DNA of 64,000 nucleotides from Microbacterium aerolatum (GTDB taxonomy: Bacteria; Actinomycetota; Actinomycetes; Actinomycetales; Microbacteriaceae): NCBI RefSeq assembly GCF_007988825.1, contig NZ_BJUW01000001.1, forward strand, positions 124,001 through 188,000, written 5' to 3'. A model generated the notes under the pieces. The model was not told the DNA's origin and ran no database searches. It saw nothing but the letters and a program-made list of their open reading frames with translations. Below are positions 8,132 through 16,760 of this stretch, one piece after another. Made by a program: the position numbers and the translations under genes. The stretch's first letter is position 1. Each line of letters starts with the position of its first letter.

Positions 8132-9363
8132 CCGCGCCCCGGCTCCTTATCGCCTCTCGCTTGTATCCGCCCGAGGTGAGCGCCGGATCGTTCCGGCTGG
8201 GAGCGCTGGGCCGTGCGCTCGCCAGAGCGGGTGCCTCGGTGCGGGTTCTCACCACGGTGCCACCCGCGCACGCGCCGGCGGGACAGAATGAGCGGGACGT
8301 CGATGTGCGACGTTGGCCAGTGCTTCGCGACTCCGGCGGCAATGTGCGCGGCTACGTCCAGTACCTGAGCTTCGACGCTCCGCTTCTTCTGCGCATGCTC
8401 TTCACCCGCTACGACGTCGCTGTGGCGGAATCGCCGCCGACGACGGGTCTTGTCGTCGGGATCGCGAGCGCATTGCGGCGCCGTCCGTTCGCGTACTACG
8501 CCGCCGATGTCTGGACCGACGGGGTCATTTCGATGGGTGCGCCGCGATTCGTGGTGAGCGTTATGCGTATGATCGAGCGGGCTGTGCTCCGACGCGCACG
8601 CACAGTCATCTCGGTATCGGACGAGGTGACTGAACGACTACTGGTGCTCGACGCAGATCCGGCGCGCATCGCCACTGTAGGCAACGGCATTGACACAGAT
8701 ATCTTCTCGCCGGACGTGGAGCCGATTGCCGACGCGGGGCGCTACCTGATTTACACCGGGACGATGTCGGAGTGGCAACAGCCGGAGATCTTCATCCACG
8801 CGTTCGCCAGGATCGCGGCCGACTACCCTGATGTCCGCCTTAAGTTCTTTGGCCAAGGAGTCGTCGAAGCGAGTCTCCGGCGAATCGCGGAGGACATCCT
8901 GCCGGGGCGGGTCGACTTTGGCGGAGTCGTCAGTCCGCAGCTGTCGGCGCGCTGGATCCGCGGAGCAGCGGCATCGCTGGTGAGCATCGTGCCCGGAATC
9001 GGCTATGACTTCGCTCGGCCGACGAAGACGTACGCTGCGGCCGCTGTTGGCACTCCGGTGCTGTTCGCCGGTCCGGCTACGGGCGCGCGCTTGGTGCGCG
9101 ACGGCGGACTTGGACGAGCCGTGACGTTCGACGTTGACGCGGTCGCCGCCGGCATGCTGGACCTGCTGGCGGAGGAGGCCAACGGGACATGCATGCGGCT
9201 CCGGCCTGAACGTGCATCCTGGGCACGCGCTCACGTCTCACTCCACGCCGTCGCCGATCGTGCGGTCGCGGCGATCGCTCAGGCAACCGGCGAGTGGGCG
9301 ACTAAGCTGGTCTCCGGTTCCGCCGACCTCGACTCGGAGCCAGAAAGCCGATCCAGTGACTGA
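8128..9363 (+). CDS. Family 4 glycosyltransferase
   Basis: The protein has 411 residues in a GT-B fold. The N-terminal domain opens with LLIASRLYPPEVSAGSFRLG, a common GT4 beginning with an acceptor-side glycine loop. The C-terminal domain has VGNGIDTDIFSP and then YTGTMSEWQQPE at its start, with a later PTKTYAAAAVGTPV in place of the usual E-x7-E helix. It would transfer a nucleotide-activated sugar to a lipid-linked intermediate in the cytoplasm. The start is GTG 8128, overlapping the DUF2304 stop. Donor and linkage cannot be told from sequence. Confidence 0.8.
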   Translation: MTAPRLLIASRLYPPEVSAGSFRLGALGRALARAGASVRVLTTVPPAHAPAGQNERDVDVRRWPVLRDSGGNVRGYVQYLSFDAPLLLRMLFTRYDVAVAESPPTTGLVVGIASALRRRPFAYYAADVWTDGVISMGAPRFVVSVMRMIERAVLRRARTVISVSDEVTERLLVLDADPARIATVGNGIDTDIFSPDVEPIADAGRYLIYTGTMSEWQQPEIFIHAFARIAADYPDVRLKFFGQGVVEASLRRIAEDILPGRVDFGGVVSPQLSARWIRGAAASLVSIVPGIGYDFARPTKTYAAAAVGTPVLFAGPATGARLVRDGGLGRAVTFDVDAVAAGMLDLLAEEANGTCMRLRPERASWARAHVSLHAVADRAVAAIAQATGEWATKLVSGSADLDSEPESRSSD

Positions 9364-9967
9364 GAATTCCCGCGTGCGGATCGTTGATTCCGCTGATGTT
9401 TCGCCCGATGCCGTCATCGGCGACGGCTCCTCAATTTGGCATCTCGCGCAGGTGCGTGAAGGCGTGCAGATGGGGCAGAACTGCATCGTTGGACGCGGCG
9501 CTTACGTTGGTACCGGCGTCACGATGGGCGACAACTGCAAAGTGCAGAACTACGCGCTTGTGTACGAACCAGCGAAGCTCGCCGACGGCGTATTCATCGG
9601 CCCTGCCGTAGTGCTCACCAACGACACCTACCCGCGCGCCATCAACGCGGACGGCACGCTGAAGAGCGCCCACGATTGGGAACCGGTCGGCGTGACGATC
9701 GAGCGAGGTGCATCGATCGGTGCGCGTGCCACTTGCGTTGCGCCGGTGACGATCGGTGCATGGGCGACGGTCGCTGCGGGCGCTGTCGTCGTGAAGAATG
9801 TCCCCGCACACGCGTTGGTCGTGGGCGTTCCGGCCCGGCGCATCGGGTGGGTCGGCGAAGCAGGCGTCCCCCTGACACCCGATGAAACACCAAACGTCTG
9901 GGTCTGCCCGATCACGGGCGATCGGTACATCGAATCTGCAGGCACTCTGAGCAAGGAGACCGTGTGA
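9356..9967 (+). CDS. wbpD: WbpD-type N-acetyltransferase (left-handed beta-helix)
   Basis: The protein has 203 residues, most of them hexapeptide repeats ([LIV]-G-x4), for example IGDGSSIWHLAQVREGV and IGARATCVAPVTIGAWATV. In the Wbp pathway this enzyme acetylates the 3-amino group of UDP-GlcNAc3NA to give UDP-GlcNAc(3NAc)A. The C-terminal tail VWVCPITGDRYIES is a feature of many WbpD/WlbB relatives. The start is GTG 9356, overlapping the GT4 stop; a longer upstream reading would only repeat the end of that gene in another frame. It lies directly before WbpE- and WbpB-like genes, with GTGA overlap, so function within that trio is strongly suggested. Confidence 0.85.
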   Translation: MTENSRVRIVDSADVSPDAVIGDGSSIWHLAQVREGVQMGQNCIVGRGAYVGTGVTMGDNCKVQNYALVYEPAKLADGVFIGPAVVLTNDTYPRAINADGTLKSAHDWEPVGVTIERGASIGARATCVAPVTIGAWATVAAGAVVVKNVPAHALVVGVPARRIGWVGEAGVPLTPDETPNVWVCPITGDRYIESAGTLSKETV

Positions 9968-11061
9968 GTGAGTTCATTGCCCCCGCTAAGCCGATCATTG
10001 GTGATGAGGAGCGTGAGGCGGTTGACCGTGTGATGCGCAGCGGGATGGTGGCGCAGGGCCCGGAGGTTGCGGCGTTTGAGACCGAGTTCTCGGCGCATTT
10101 CGTGCCGGGTCGTCCGTCTGTTGCGGTGAATTCGGGTACGGCCGGGCTGCATTTGGGTTTGTTAGCGGCGGGTGTGGGGGCGGGGGATGAGGTCATTGTT
10201 CCGTCGTTCACGTTCGCCGCGACGGGGAACTCTGTCGCGTTGACCGGTGCGACACCGGTGTTCGTCGATATTGAGCCGGAGACGTTCAGCCTGGATCCCG
10301 AGGCGGTAGCTGCGGCGATCACCCCGTCGACGAAGGGCATCCTGCCGGTGCACCTGTATGGGCACCCGGCGCGGATGCGGGAGCTGGAGGCCCTCGCCGC
10401 TGCGCGGGGCGTGGCACTGTACGAAGACGCCGCGCAGGCGCACGGTGCGTCCCTCGACGGTCGACCGGTCGGCTCATTCGGCGAGTTCGCGATGTTCAGC
10501 CTGTATCCGACGAAGAACATGACGAGCGGTGAGGGCGGCATGGTCACCACCGCGACGGAAGAGATCGCCCGTCGGGTGCGGTTGCTGCGTAATCAGGGCA
10601 TGGAGCGGCAGTACGAGAACGAGGTGATCGGGTTCAACGCCCGGATGACGGACATTCATGCCGCGATCGGGCGTGTGCAGTTGACGAAGGTCGACGCGTG
10701 GACCGCGCAGCGGCAGGCGAATGCGGCATTCCTGGACGCGAACCTGGAGGGTGTTGTGGTGCCGCCGGTTGCCGAGGGAGCGGTGCATGTGTATCACCAG
10801 TACACGATCCGTGTGCCGGAAGATCGGGACGGGTTCGTCGCCGCGCTCAAGAGCGAACATCAGGTCGGTGCCGGGGTGTATTACCCGATCCCGAATCACC
10901 GTCTCCCCTCGTTGACTCACTTCGCGCCGGGGCTGGATCTGCCCGAGACCGAACGCGCCGCCCGTGAGGTCGCGTCGCTCCCGGTGCACCCGTCGCTGTC
11001 CCAGCACGATCTGGAACGGATCGTCACTGCCGTGAACATCGTCGCGGGAGCGGGCGCCTGA
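9964..11061 (+). CDS. wbpE: PLP-dependent sugar aminotransferase, WbpE-type (DegT/DnrJ/EryC1/StrS)
   Basis: The protein has 365 residues. The Schiff-base lysine is K184 in SLYPTKNMTSGEGG, and YEDAAQAHGA supplies the PLP-binding aspartate. GTAGLHLGLLA near residue 60 is the phosphate-binding region. In P. aeruginosa and Bordetella the equivalent enzyme (WbpE/WlbC) converts UDP-3-keto-GlcNAcA to UDP-GlcNAc3NA using glutamate. The oxidoreductase that makes the ketone is encoded next, overlapping by 1 bp. The product feeds the acetyltransferase upstream. Other DegT enzymes act on different keto-sugars, so the assignment rests on the trio. Confidence 0.87.
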   Translation: MSEFIAPAKPIIGDEEREAVDRVMRSGMVAQGPEVAAFETEFSAHFVPGRPSVAVNSGTAGLHLGLLAAGVGAGDEVIVPSFTFAATGNSVALTGATPVFVDIEPETFSLDPEAVAAAITPSTKGILPVHLYGHPARMRELEALAAARGVALYEDAAQAHGASLDGRPVGSFGEFAMFSLYPTKNMTSGEGGMVTTATEEIARRVRLLRNQGMERQYENEVIGFNARMTDIHAAIGRVQLTKVDAWTAQRQANAAFLDANLEGVVVPPVAEGAVHVYHQYTIRVPEDRDGFVAALKSEHQVGAGVYYPIPNHRLPSLTHFAPGLDLPETERAAREVASLPVHPSLSQHDLERIVTAVNIVAGAGA

Positions 11062-12050
11062 TGGCCGAGGTGCTGCGCGCCGGACTGCTCGGTGTCGGGA
11101 TGATGGGCCGTCACCACGCCCGGGTGCTGCGGGAGCTGGACGGTGTGGAGCTGGTCGCGATCGCCGACCCGGGCGGAGACCCGCACGCCGTCGCCGGCGA
11201 CCTGCAGATCCTCCCCGATATTGATGCGCTGATCGGGGCGGGGATCGACATCGCGGTCGTGGCGGTGCCGACCCGGTTCCATGAGGACGCCGCGTTGAAG
11301 CTGGCCGCCGCCGGGGTGCACACCCTGGTCGAAAAGCCCATCGCGCACACGCTCGAGGCCGGGCAGCGGATGGTCGACGCGTTCGCTGCTGCCGGGCTGG
11401 TCGGTGCGGTCGGGCATATCGAACGGTTCAACCCGGCGTTACAGGAAGCACGCCGCCGCATCGAAGCCGGCGAGTTGGGGGCGGTGTATCAGGTCGCGAC
11501 GCGCCGGCAGGGCACCTTCCCAGCCCGGATCGCTGACGTCGGTGTCGCGAAAGACCTCGCTTCCCACGATGTGGACCTCACCGCCTGGGTAGTCCAGTCC
11601 GATTATGAGCGGGTGTTTGCGCAGACCGCGTTCAAGTCCGGACGCGAGTACGAGGACATGATCACCATCACCGGACGGACGAAGTCCGGGGTGATCGTGA
11701 ACAACATCGTCAACTGGCTCTCCCCAATGAAGGAGCGTGTCACGGTCGTCACGGGGGAGAAGGGGGCGTTCGTCGCCGACACCGGAACGGGCGATCTGAC
11801 CTTCTACGCCAACGGCACCATCCCCTTGGAATGGGAATCCGTCTCCTCGTTCCGTGGCGTCTCCGAAGGCGACGTCACCCGGTACGCGTTCGCGAAGCGC
11901 GAACCCCTTCGCGTCGAACACGAGAACTTCCGCGACGCCGTCCTCGGACAGGACACCGACGTCGTCACCATGGAACAAGGTCAACGCACCCTCACCGTCG
12001 TCGAAGCCGCACTCCAATCGGCCCGCGCGGGCGATTCCGTCGTGATCTGA
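11061..12050 (+). CDS. wbpB: Gfo/Idh/MocA-family UDP-sugar 3-dehydrogenase, WbpB-type
   Basis: The protein has 329 residues. An N-terminal Rossmann domain carries LLGVGMMGRHHARVL and then VEKPIAHTLEAG, the EKP motif that holds the family's catalytic lysine. A substrate domain follows with GHIERFNPAL and KDLASHDVDL. In the WbpB/WlbA role it oxidises UDP-GlcNAcA at C3, with its NADH recycled through 2-oxoglutarate made by the partner aminotransferase. Start ATG 11061 shares a base with the WbpE stop. The ABC flippase follows after 5 bp, so the block looks like part of one transcription unit. Confidence 0.87.
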   Translation: MAEVLRAGLLGVGMMGRHHARVLRELDGVELVAIADPGGDPHAVAGDLQILPDIDALIGAGIDIAVVAVPTRFHEDAALKLAAAGVHTLVEKPIAHTLEAGQRMVDAFAAAGLVGAVGHIERFNPALQEARRRIEAGELGAVYQVATRRQGTFPARIADVGVAKDLASHDVDLTAWVVQSDYERVFAQTAFKSGREYEDMITITGRTKSGVIVNNIVNWLSPMKERVTVVTGEKGAFVADTGTGDLTFYANGTIPLEWESVSSFRGVSEGDVTRYAFAKREPLRVEHENFRDAVLGQDTDVVTMEQGQRTLTVVEAALQSARAGDSVVI

Positions 12051-12055
12051 GACCC

Positions 12056-13840
12056 ATGCTGCACATCTCTCGGACGCTCCGCCGACTATTGCCGTTTCTG
12101 CCCTCGTCGGCGCGGACGTTCCTCATCATTTTCGGCATCGTCTCGGCACTGCTAGCGATCGTCGATGTCGTGGCGCTGATGCTGCTCGCGCTGGCACTCG
12201 CCAGCACGGTGGCAGGTACCGGGGCGAGCCTCCCGCTGATCGGATCGATCCCGCAGGATCAGATCCTGTGGCTGATCCTCGTGCTCGCCGCGGTCGTTGT
12301 CGCAAAGTCCGCTGCGAACGTGTGGCTCCAGTGGATTGCGACGCGTCGGTTCGCGTCGTACGAGCTGTCGGTCGGGCAGGAGCTGTTCGGCGCGTACATC
12401 CGCTCCTCGTGGACGGATCGGATTTCGCGCAACAGCGCCCAGATCGTGCAGATGTCAGACACCGGCATCGCCAGTGTCATCGCGGGATTCCTCCTGCCGG
12501 TCACCACGCTCCCCGGTCTCGTAGTGACATCCGTCGGAGTCTTCGTCGTAATCGTCGTCTCACAGCCGCTCACCGCGCTCGTCACCATCGTGTACCTCGG
12601 CGGCATCGCGATGCTGCAGTACTTCGTGCTGAGCGGTAAAACTCGTCAGGCCGCCCGCGTAGCGCGAGATTCCTCGCTGCGTGTCGCAGCGCTGATCTCC
12701 GGCATGGTTGCGTCGCTGAAGGAGATCACGCTCCGCGACAAGGCGGGCGAGGTCAGCGAAATTGTTGGGCAGACCAGGGCACGTACCGCGCAGGCGCGTG
12801 CTAACTCGAGCTTCCTCTCTGCCGTGCCGCGATTCATCTTCGACGCGGCGATCATTGGCGGCTTCATCGTTGTTGGCGGCGCGGCGTTCCTCACGAACAA
12901 CGGGGACATGGCAGCAACCATTTCTGCCGTCGCACTGTTCGGAATCGCCGGATTCCGTCTGGTGCCTTCGCTCACCGGTTTCCAGTCGGTGATCACGCGC
13001 ACCATCACGTCGGCCCCGTACGTTGATACCGTGATCGCCGATATCGAGGCGTCTAAGCGGTTTCTCGCCGGCCGGGAGGTGCTCGGCAAGGAGCCGTTGC
13101 CCAGCGAGCCTAAGGTTCTGGATCTCGATGGAGTTGGGTTCGTCTTCCCCGGCAGTGACGTGCCCGCCGTGCAGGAGGTGTCGGTGCGAATCCCCCTGGG
13201 AAGCACCGTGGGTATCGCCGGCGCATCCGGAGCAGGCAAATCGACGCTCGTCGATCTCCTGTTGGGCCTGCTTACCCCGACAGCCGGTGCGATCCGGGTC
13301 GATGGTCGACCGCTTGAGGACGTGCTCGGCGCGTGGCGCAGCCACGTCGGATACGTGCCGCAGGAGGTCACCCTCTTCGATGGGACCATCGCACAGAACA
13401 TCGCGCTGTCGTGGGGGGCAGACTTCGATCGCGTACGCGTCGAGGATGCGGCGCGTCGAGCCCAGCTCTGGAGCGTGATCGAGACGCGAGCCGAGGGCCT
13501 CGAGACCCGAGTGGGAGAGCGCGGGATAAGCCTGTCAGGTGGGCAGCGACAGCGTCTGGGGATCGCCCGCGCGCTCTACAACGACCCGCTCGTCCTGGTG
13601 CTCGACGAGGCTACGAGCGCTCTCGATACCAAGACTGAAGCGGACGTGGCCGATGCGATCCGTGATCTGCGAGGCGACGTCACGGTGATCGCGGTCGCGC
13701 ATCGCCTCAGCACGATCCGCGATTCTGATCAGATCCTCTTCATGCAGGACGGCACGGTTGCGGCGCAGGGCACTTTCGATCAGGTCGTGGCGGAGAATCC
13801 CGCGTTCGCTCATCAGGCACGACTCGCAGGCCTCGCGTGA
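12056..13840 (+). CDS. ABC transporter, fused permease and ATPase (PglK-like flippase)
   Basis: The protein has 594 residues. About six membrane helices span residues 20-330, and an ATPase domain follows with GASGAGKST (Walker A), LSGGQRQRLGIARAL (signature), VLVLDEATSALD (Walker B) and AVAHRLST (switch histidine). This half-transporter layout is that of PglK, which flips lipid-linked oligosaccharides in N-glycosylation, and of MsbA-like exporters. No Wzx-type flippase gene is present in the window, so this is the natural candidate to flip repeat units of the acidic glycan. ATG 12056 follows the WbpB stop by 5 bp; no ribosome binding site is obvious. Confidence 0.82.
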   Translation: MLHISRTLRRLLPFLPSSARTFLIIFGIVSALLAIVDVVALMLLALALASTVAGTGASLPLIGSIPQDQILWLILVLAAVVVAKSAANVWLQWIATRRFASYELSVGQELFGAYIRSSWTDRISRNSAQIVQMSDTGIASVIAGFLLPVTTLPGLVVTSVGVFVVIVVSQPLTALVTIVYLGGIAMLQYFVLSGKTRQAARVARDSSLRVAALISGMVASLKEITLRDKAGEVSEIVGQTRARTAQARANSSFLSAVPRFIFDAAIIGGFIVVGGAAFLTNNGDMAATISAVALFGIAGFRLVPSLTGFQSVITRTITSAPYVDTVIADIEASKRFLAGREVLGKEPLPSEPKVLDLDGVGFVFPGSDVPAVQEVSVRIPLGSTVGIAGASGAGKSTLVDLLLGLLTPTAGAIRVDGRPLEDVLGAWRSHVGYVPQEVTLFDGTIAQNIALSWGADFDRVRVEDAARRAQLWSVIETRAEGLETRVGERGISLSGGQRQRLGIARALYNDPLVLVLDEATSALDTKTEADVADAIRDLRGDVTVIAVAHRLSTIRDSDQILFMQDGTVAAQGTFDQVVAENPAFAHQARLAGLA

Positions 13841-13853
13841 AGACAACGAGACG

Positions 13854-15071
13854 ATGACACTGCGCACCAAGACGATCCGCGCAGTACGCGCCATGCTCGG
13901 GCTGTTCCCCGATCACGTGCTTGGGCGAATCCTGCCCGGCTCACTGGGCTGGGACGGGGCGCTGCCGGTCGCCACCGCGCCGGACTCCGAGATCCGGCTG
14001 TTCGTTGAGCCCGTCAACTCTGCCGGCCAGGGCTATCTCTGGGCACGTGCGGCGGAGCGAGTTTCTGGGGTGCGAGCCGTCAACCTCACCACGTCCAACG
14101 CGGCCACAGCTCGATTCGGCTTTCCATCCGACGTCTCCGTACCTGAGGGCGCTTACCTCTTCGCGGCAGGGTGGCAGCGTCGTCAGCGGCGTGCAGTCGA
14201 GTCGGGTTTTTCACACGTGCTGCTGGAGTCCGGCCGGTTCCTGTTCGGCACTGATCCGGCAAACAGTCCACTCGAGGTGGCTAGGCGCACCGCAGAGAGC
14301 GGAGTCGATATTGCGCTGGTGTGGCACGGATCTGATATCCGGTTGCCGAGTGCTCACGCGCAGTGGGAACGTGATTCGCCGTTTGGAGCGAGGGGCTCTT
14401 ATCCGCCTGAATCAACACAACGCCTCGAGGAGAATGCTCGCGCGACGAGACGCATGGTCGAGGAATCGCAGTTTCCCGTGTTCGTTTCCACGCCCGGGTT
14501 GCTCGACGTTCCGCGGTCCCGATGGTTGCCGGTCGTGGTGGAGCCGGCGAAGTGGCACAGTGCGCGAGTGCCTCTCGCCGCTGGCGTTCCCGTCGTCGCC
14601 TATGTTCCGAGTAGTACTCCGCTCAAAGGCGACGCGCAGATCGACACACAACTTACCGGGCTCGAGGCAGAGGGCCTCATCGTGTATCGCAGGTTGGAGG
14701 GTATACCCGCTCACCGTATGCCAGCGGTCTACGGAGAGGCGGATATCGTGTTGGATCAGTTCCGTCTCGGGGACTACGGTGTGGCGGCATGCGAGGCGAT
14801 GGCTGCAGGGCGGCTGGTCCTCGGTCACGTTCATGATGATGTTCGCGCTGCGGTGCAGCGCGAAACCGGAGCCGAGCTGCCGATCGTTGAGACTCGGTTC
14901 AACGAGGTCGGTGTCCGCATCCGCCAGATCATCGACAATCCGCACGAATGGGTCTCGAAGGCCCACGCTGGGGTTGCCTTCGTGGACCTAGTGCACGACG
15001 GCAAGTACTCTGCGCATGTGCTGGCAGATTTCCTCTTGTCCGGCCAAGACCGGTCGTCCGGAACGCGCTGA
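13854..15071 (+). CDS. Putative GT-B glycosyltransferase, unusual N-terminal half
   Basis: The protein has 405 residues. The C-terminal third has the features of a GT-B nucleotide-sugar domain: VVAYVPSSTPLKGD at a beta-alpha start, then ADIVLDQFRLGDYGVAACEA and AMAAGRLVLG, which resembles the GT4 E-x7-E helix. The N-terminal half (VEPVNSAGQGYLWARAAERV and onward) does not look like a standard GT4 opening. A conserved-looking VWHGSDIRLP is present near residue 160. The gene begins 13 bp after the flippase stop. A glycosyltransferase of the surface-polysaccharide type is likely, but the exact family is not recognised. Confidence 0.62.
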   Translation: MTLRTKTIRAVRAMLGLFPDHVLGRILPGSLGWDGALPVATAPDSEIRLFVEPVNSAGQGYLWARAAERVSGVRAVNLTTSNAATARFGFPSDVSVPEGAYLFAAGWQRRQRRAVESGFSHVLLESGRFLFGTDPANSPLEVARRTAESGVDIALVWHGSDIRLPSAHAQWERDSPFGARGSYPPESTQRLEENARATRRMVEESQFPVFVSTPGLLDVPRSRWLPVVVEPAKWHSARVPLAAGVPVVAYVPSSTPLKGDAQIDTQLTGLEAEGLIVYRRLEGIPAHRMPAVYGEADIVLDQFRLGDYGVAACEAMAAGRLVLGHVHDDVRAAVQRETGAELPIVETRFNEVGVRIRQIIDNPHEWVSKAHAGVAFVDLVHDGKYSAHVLADFLLSGQDRSSGTR

Positions 15072-15143
15072 TAACGTTCCTGATGTCTGTGAAACTTTTT
15101 CAACCGCTTCGCCGACCCATCGACATCCCCCTGGAGTTGAACT

Positions 15144-16307
15144 GTGACCGACACCCCGCGCCCGCGGATCCTCTGCATCTCCTTCTCCGATATCCGCTCG
15201 GACGCGCGTGTCCTGCGCCAGCTCGAGGTTCTCACCGGCCACGGGGACGTCACGACGCTCTCATACGGCGAACGCCCGGATGCTGCCGTTGATCACATCG
15301 AGATCGACCGAGCGCTACCTTCGCTTCCCCAAACGATCCCCGGAGTCCTCAAGCTCGCGTTACGCCGGTTTCGGTCGGTCGCGTTGGATGCGCCGGCGGT
15401 GAAGGCCGCGCGCGCGGCGCTCGGAACCCGCGAGTTCGACATCGTCGTGGCGAACGAGGCGCGGGCGCTCCCACTGGCAGTACTTGTCCACGGTTCTCCA
15501 CGTATTTGGTGCGACCTGCATGAGTGGGCGCCAGCAGAACGTTCGCACGTACTCTCGTGGCGTCTGCTCGTCGCCCCCTTTATGAATTGGGTGTGCCGCA
15601 CCTACCTTCCCGAGGTCGACGCGGCCACGACCGTAAACGCGTCGATCGCCGCGTTGTATGAGGAGCAGTACGGTGTCCCGACCGAGATCGTACGCAACGC
15701 GATCGCCTATCTGCCGGACCTGTCGCCATCGCTGGTGGCGCCGGAGTGCATTCGCCTGGTTCACAGCGGGGGAGCGGTGCCGGGACGAAACATCGAAGCG
15801 ATCATCGATGCTGTCGACCTGCTCGGCGACGGCTACACGCTCGATCTGTACCTGATCCCGTCGCGCCAAGCAGAGCAGTACTGGCGCAAACTCAACGAGC
15901 GCATCGAGGCCAGCCCGCGCACGGCGCTGCATCCGGCGGTCTCCCCGACTGAGCTACCGAAGACGCTCAATTCTTACGATCTGGGCGTCTATCTGCTGCC
16001 GCCGCATACTCCGAATCACCGACTCATGCTTCCGAACAAGTTCTTCGATTTCGTTCAGGGGCGGCTCGGCTTCGTCTTCGGCCCGTCGGTCGAGACCGAT
16101 CGGCTTATCCGCGAGCACGACCTCGGCGTGATCGCGGATGGCTACACGGCCGAAGACCTTGCTGATGCGATCCGACGGCTGTCCACCGACGATGTGCGCC
16201 GGTTCAAGCAGAAAACCGACGACGTCGCCGAACTCCTTTCATCGGAATCCGATGTTGCGGTTGAACACGGAGTGATTGCGCGGCTCATTGCGCAGGGCGC
16301 GTCCTGA
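15144..16307 (+). CDS. Glycosyltransferase, GT-B (family 4-like)
   Basis: The protein has 387 residues. It starts with ILCISFSDIRSDARVLRQLE, a typical opening for wall-polysaccharide GT4 enzymes where S-D-x-R-V is followed by the acceptor helix. A later WCDLHEWAPAERSH (near residue 130) and LVHSGGAVPGRNIEAIIDAV mark the two domains, and LMLPNKFFDFVQGRLG is at the nucleotide-sugar site. The GTG start has CTGGAG nine bases upstream. It lies 72 bp after the previous gene, with no clear terminator or promoter between them, and converges on the minus-strand gene ending 3 bp later. Confidence 0.72.
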   Translation: MTDTPRPRILCISFSDIRSDARVLRQLEVLTGHGDVTTLSYGERPDAAVDHIEIDRALPSLPQTIPGVLKLALRRFRSVALDAPAVKAARAALGTREFDIVVANEARALPLAVLVHGSPRIWCDLHEWAPAERSHVLSWRLLVAPFMNWVCRTYLPEVDAATTVNASIAALYEEQYGVPTEIVRNAIAYLPDLSPSLVAPECIRLVHSGGAVPGRNIEAIIDAVDLLGDGYTLDLYLIPSRQAEQYWRKLNERIEASPRTALHPAVSPTELPKTLNSYDLGVYLLPPHTPNHRLMLPNKFFDFVQGRLGFVFGPSVETDRLIREHDLGVIADGYTAEDLADAIRRLSTDDVRRFKQKTDDVAELLSSESDVAVEHGVIARLIAQGAS

Positions 16308-16310
16308 TGC

Positions 16311-16760
16311 TCAGGTCCTTGACCACGCTCCACGCCCGCTCGTGAGTAACGCGCGGGCGGGCGCAAGCCCGAACACACCGCGAGCGTTCGATGGTGCCCA
16401 GCGCCGCAATCCAATCCATGACGCCAGCACGGCATCGCGCTCCAATGCGACGACGAGGTCCGCGCGTGCGATCGCAGTCCGAAACTCCGGGTTTCGGCGT
16501 GCACGAGCGGCGAATCGGTACCCGCCATCGATCGGTAGGACGCGCAGGAGATTGCGGCCGATGACCGATCGTTCGAGTATTGAAATCCACCGACCTGTCG
16601 CTCCGAGAGCCCGCTGTCCCAAGAGAATCTCGGTTGCGTCTTGTGAGAAATCACTTTTCAATGCGGTGATCAGAATGGTGGTGTCGTTCTCGTCGTCTAG
16701 GGGCAGAGAATCGATCGCTGCGGCGAATGAGCCGGATGGGCTGAGAAGGACAACAATCAT
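16311..16760 (-). CDS. Small protein of unknown function, Rossmann-like
   Basis: The protein has 149 residues and I do not recognise it. It starts with a hydrophobic beta strand (MIVVLLSPSGSFAAAIDSL) and has RADLVVALERDAVLASW near residue 97, a pattern seen in the N-terminal half of GT-B glycosyltransferases. No membrane segment is clear. Evidence that it is real: its ATG overlaps the stop of the upstream GT4 gene as ATGA, and the reading frame is kept to a stop only 3 bp from the convergent gene. It may be a partner or a remnant of a glycosyltransferase. Confidence 0.55.
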   Translation of the reverse strand: MIVVLLSPSGSFAAAIDSLPLDDENDTTILITALKSDFSQDATEILLGQRALGATGRWISILERSVIGRNLLRVLPIDGGYRFAARARRNPEFRTAIARADLVVALERDAVLASWIGLRRWAPSNARGVFGLAPARALLTSGRGAWSRT

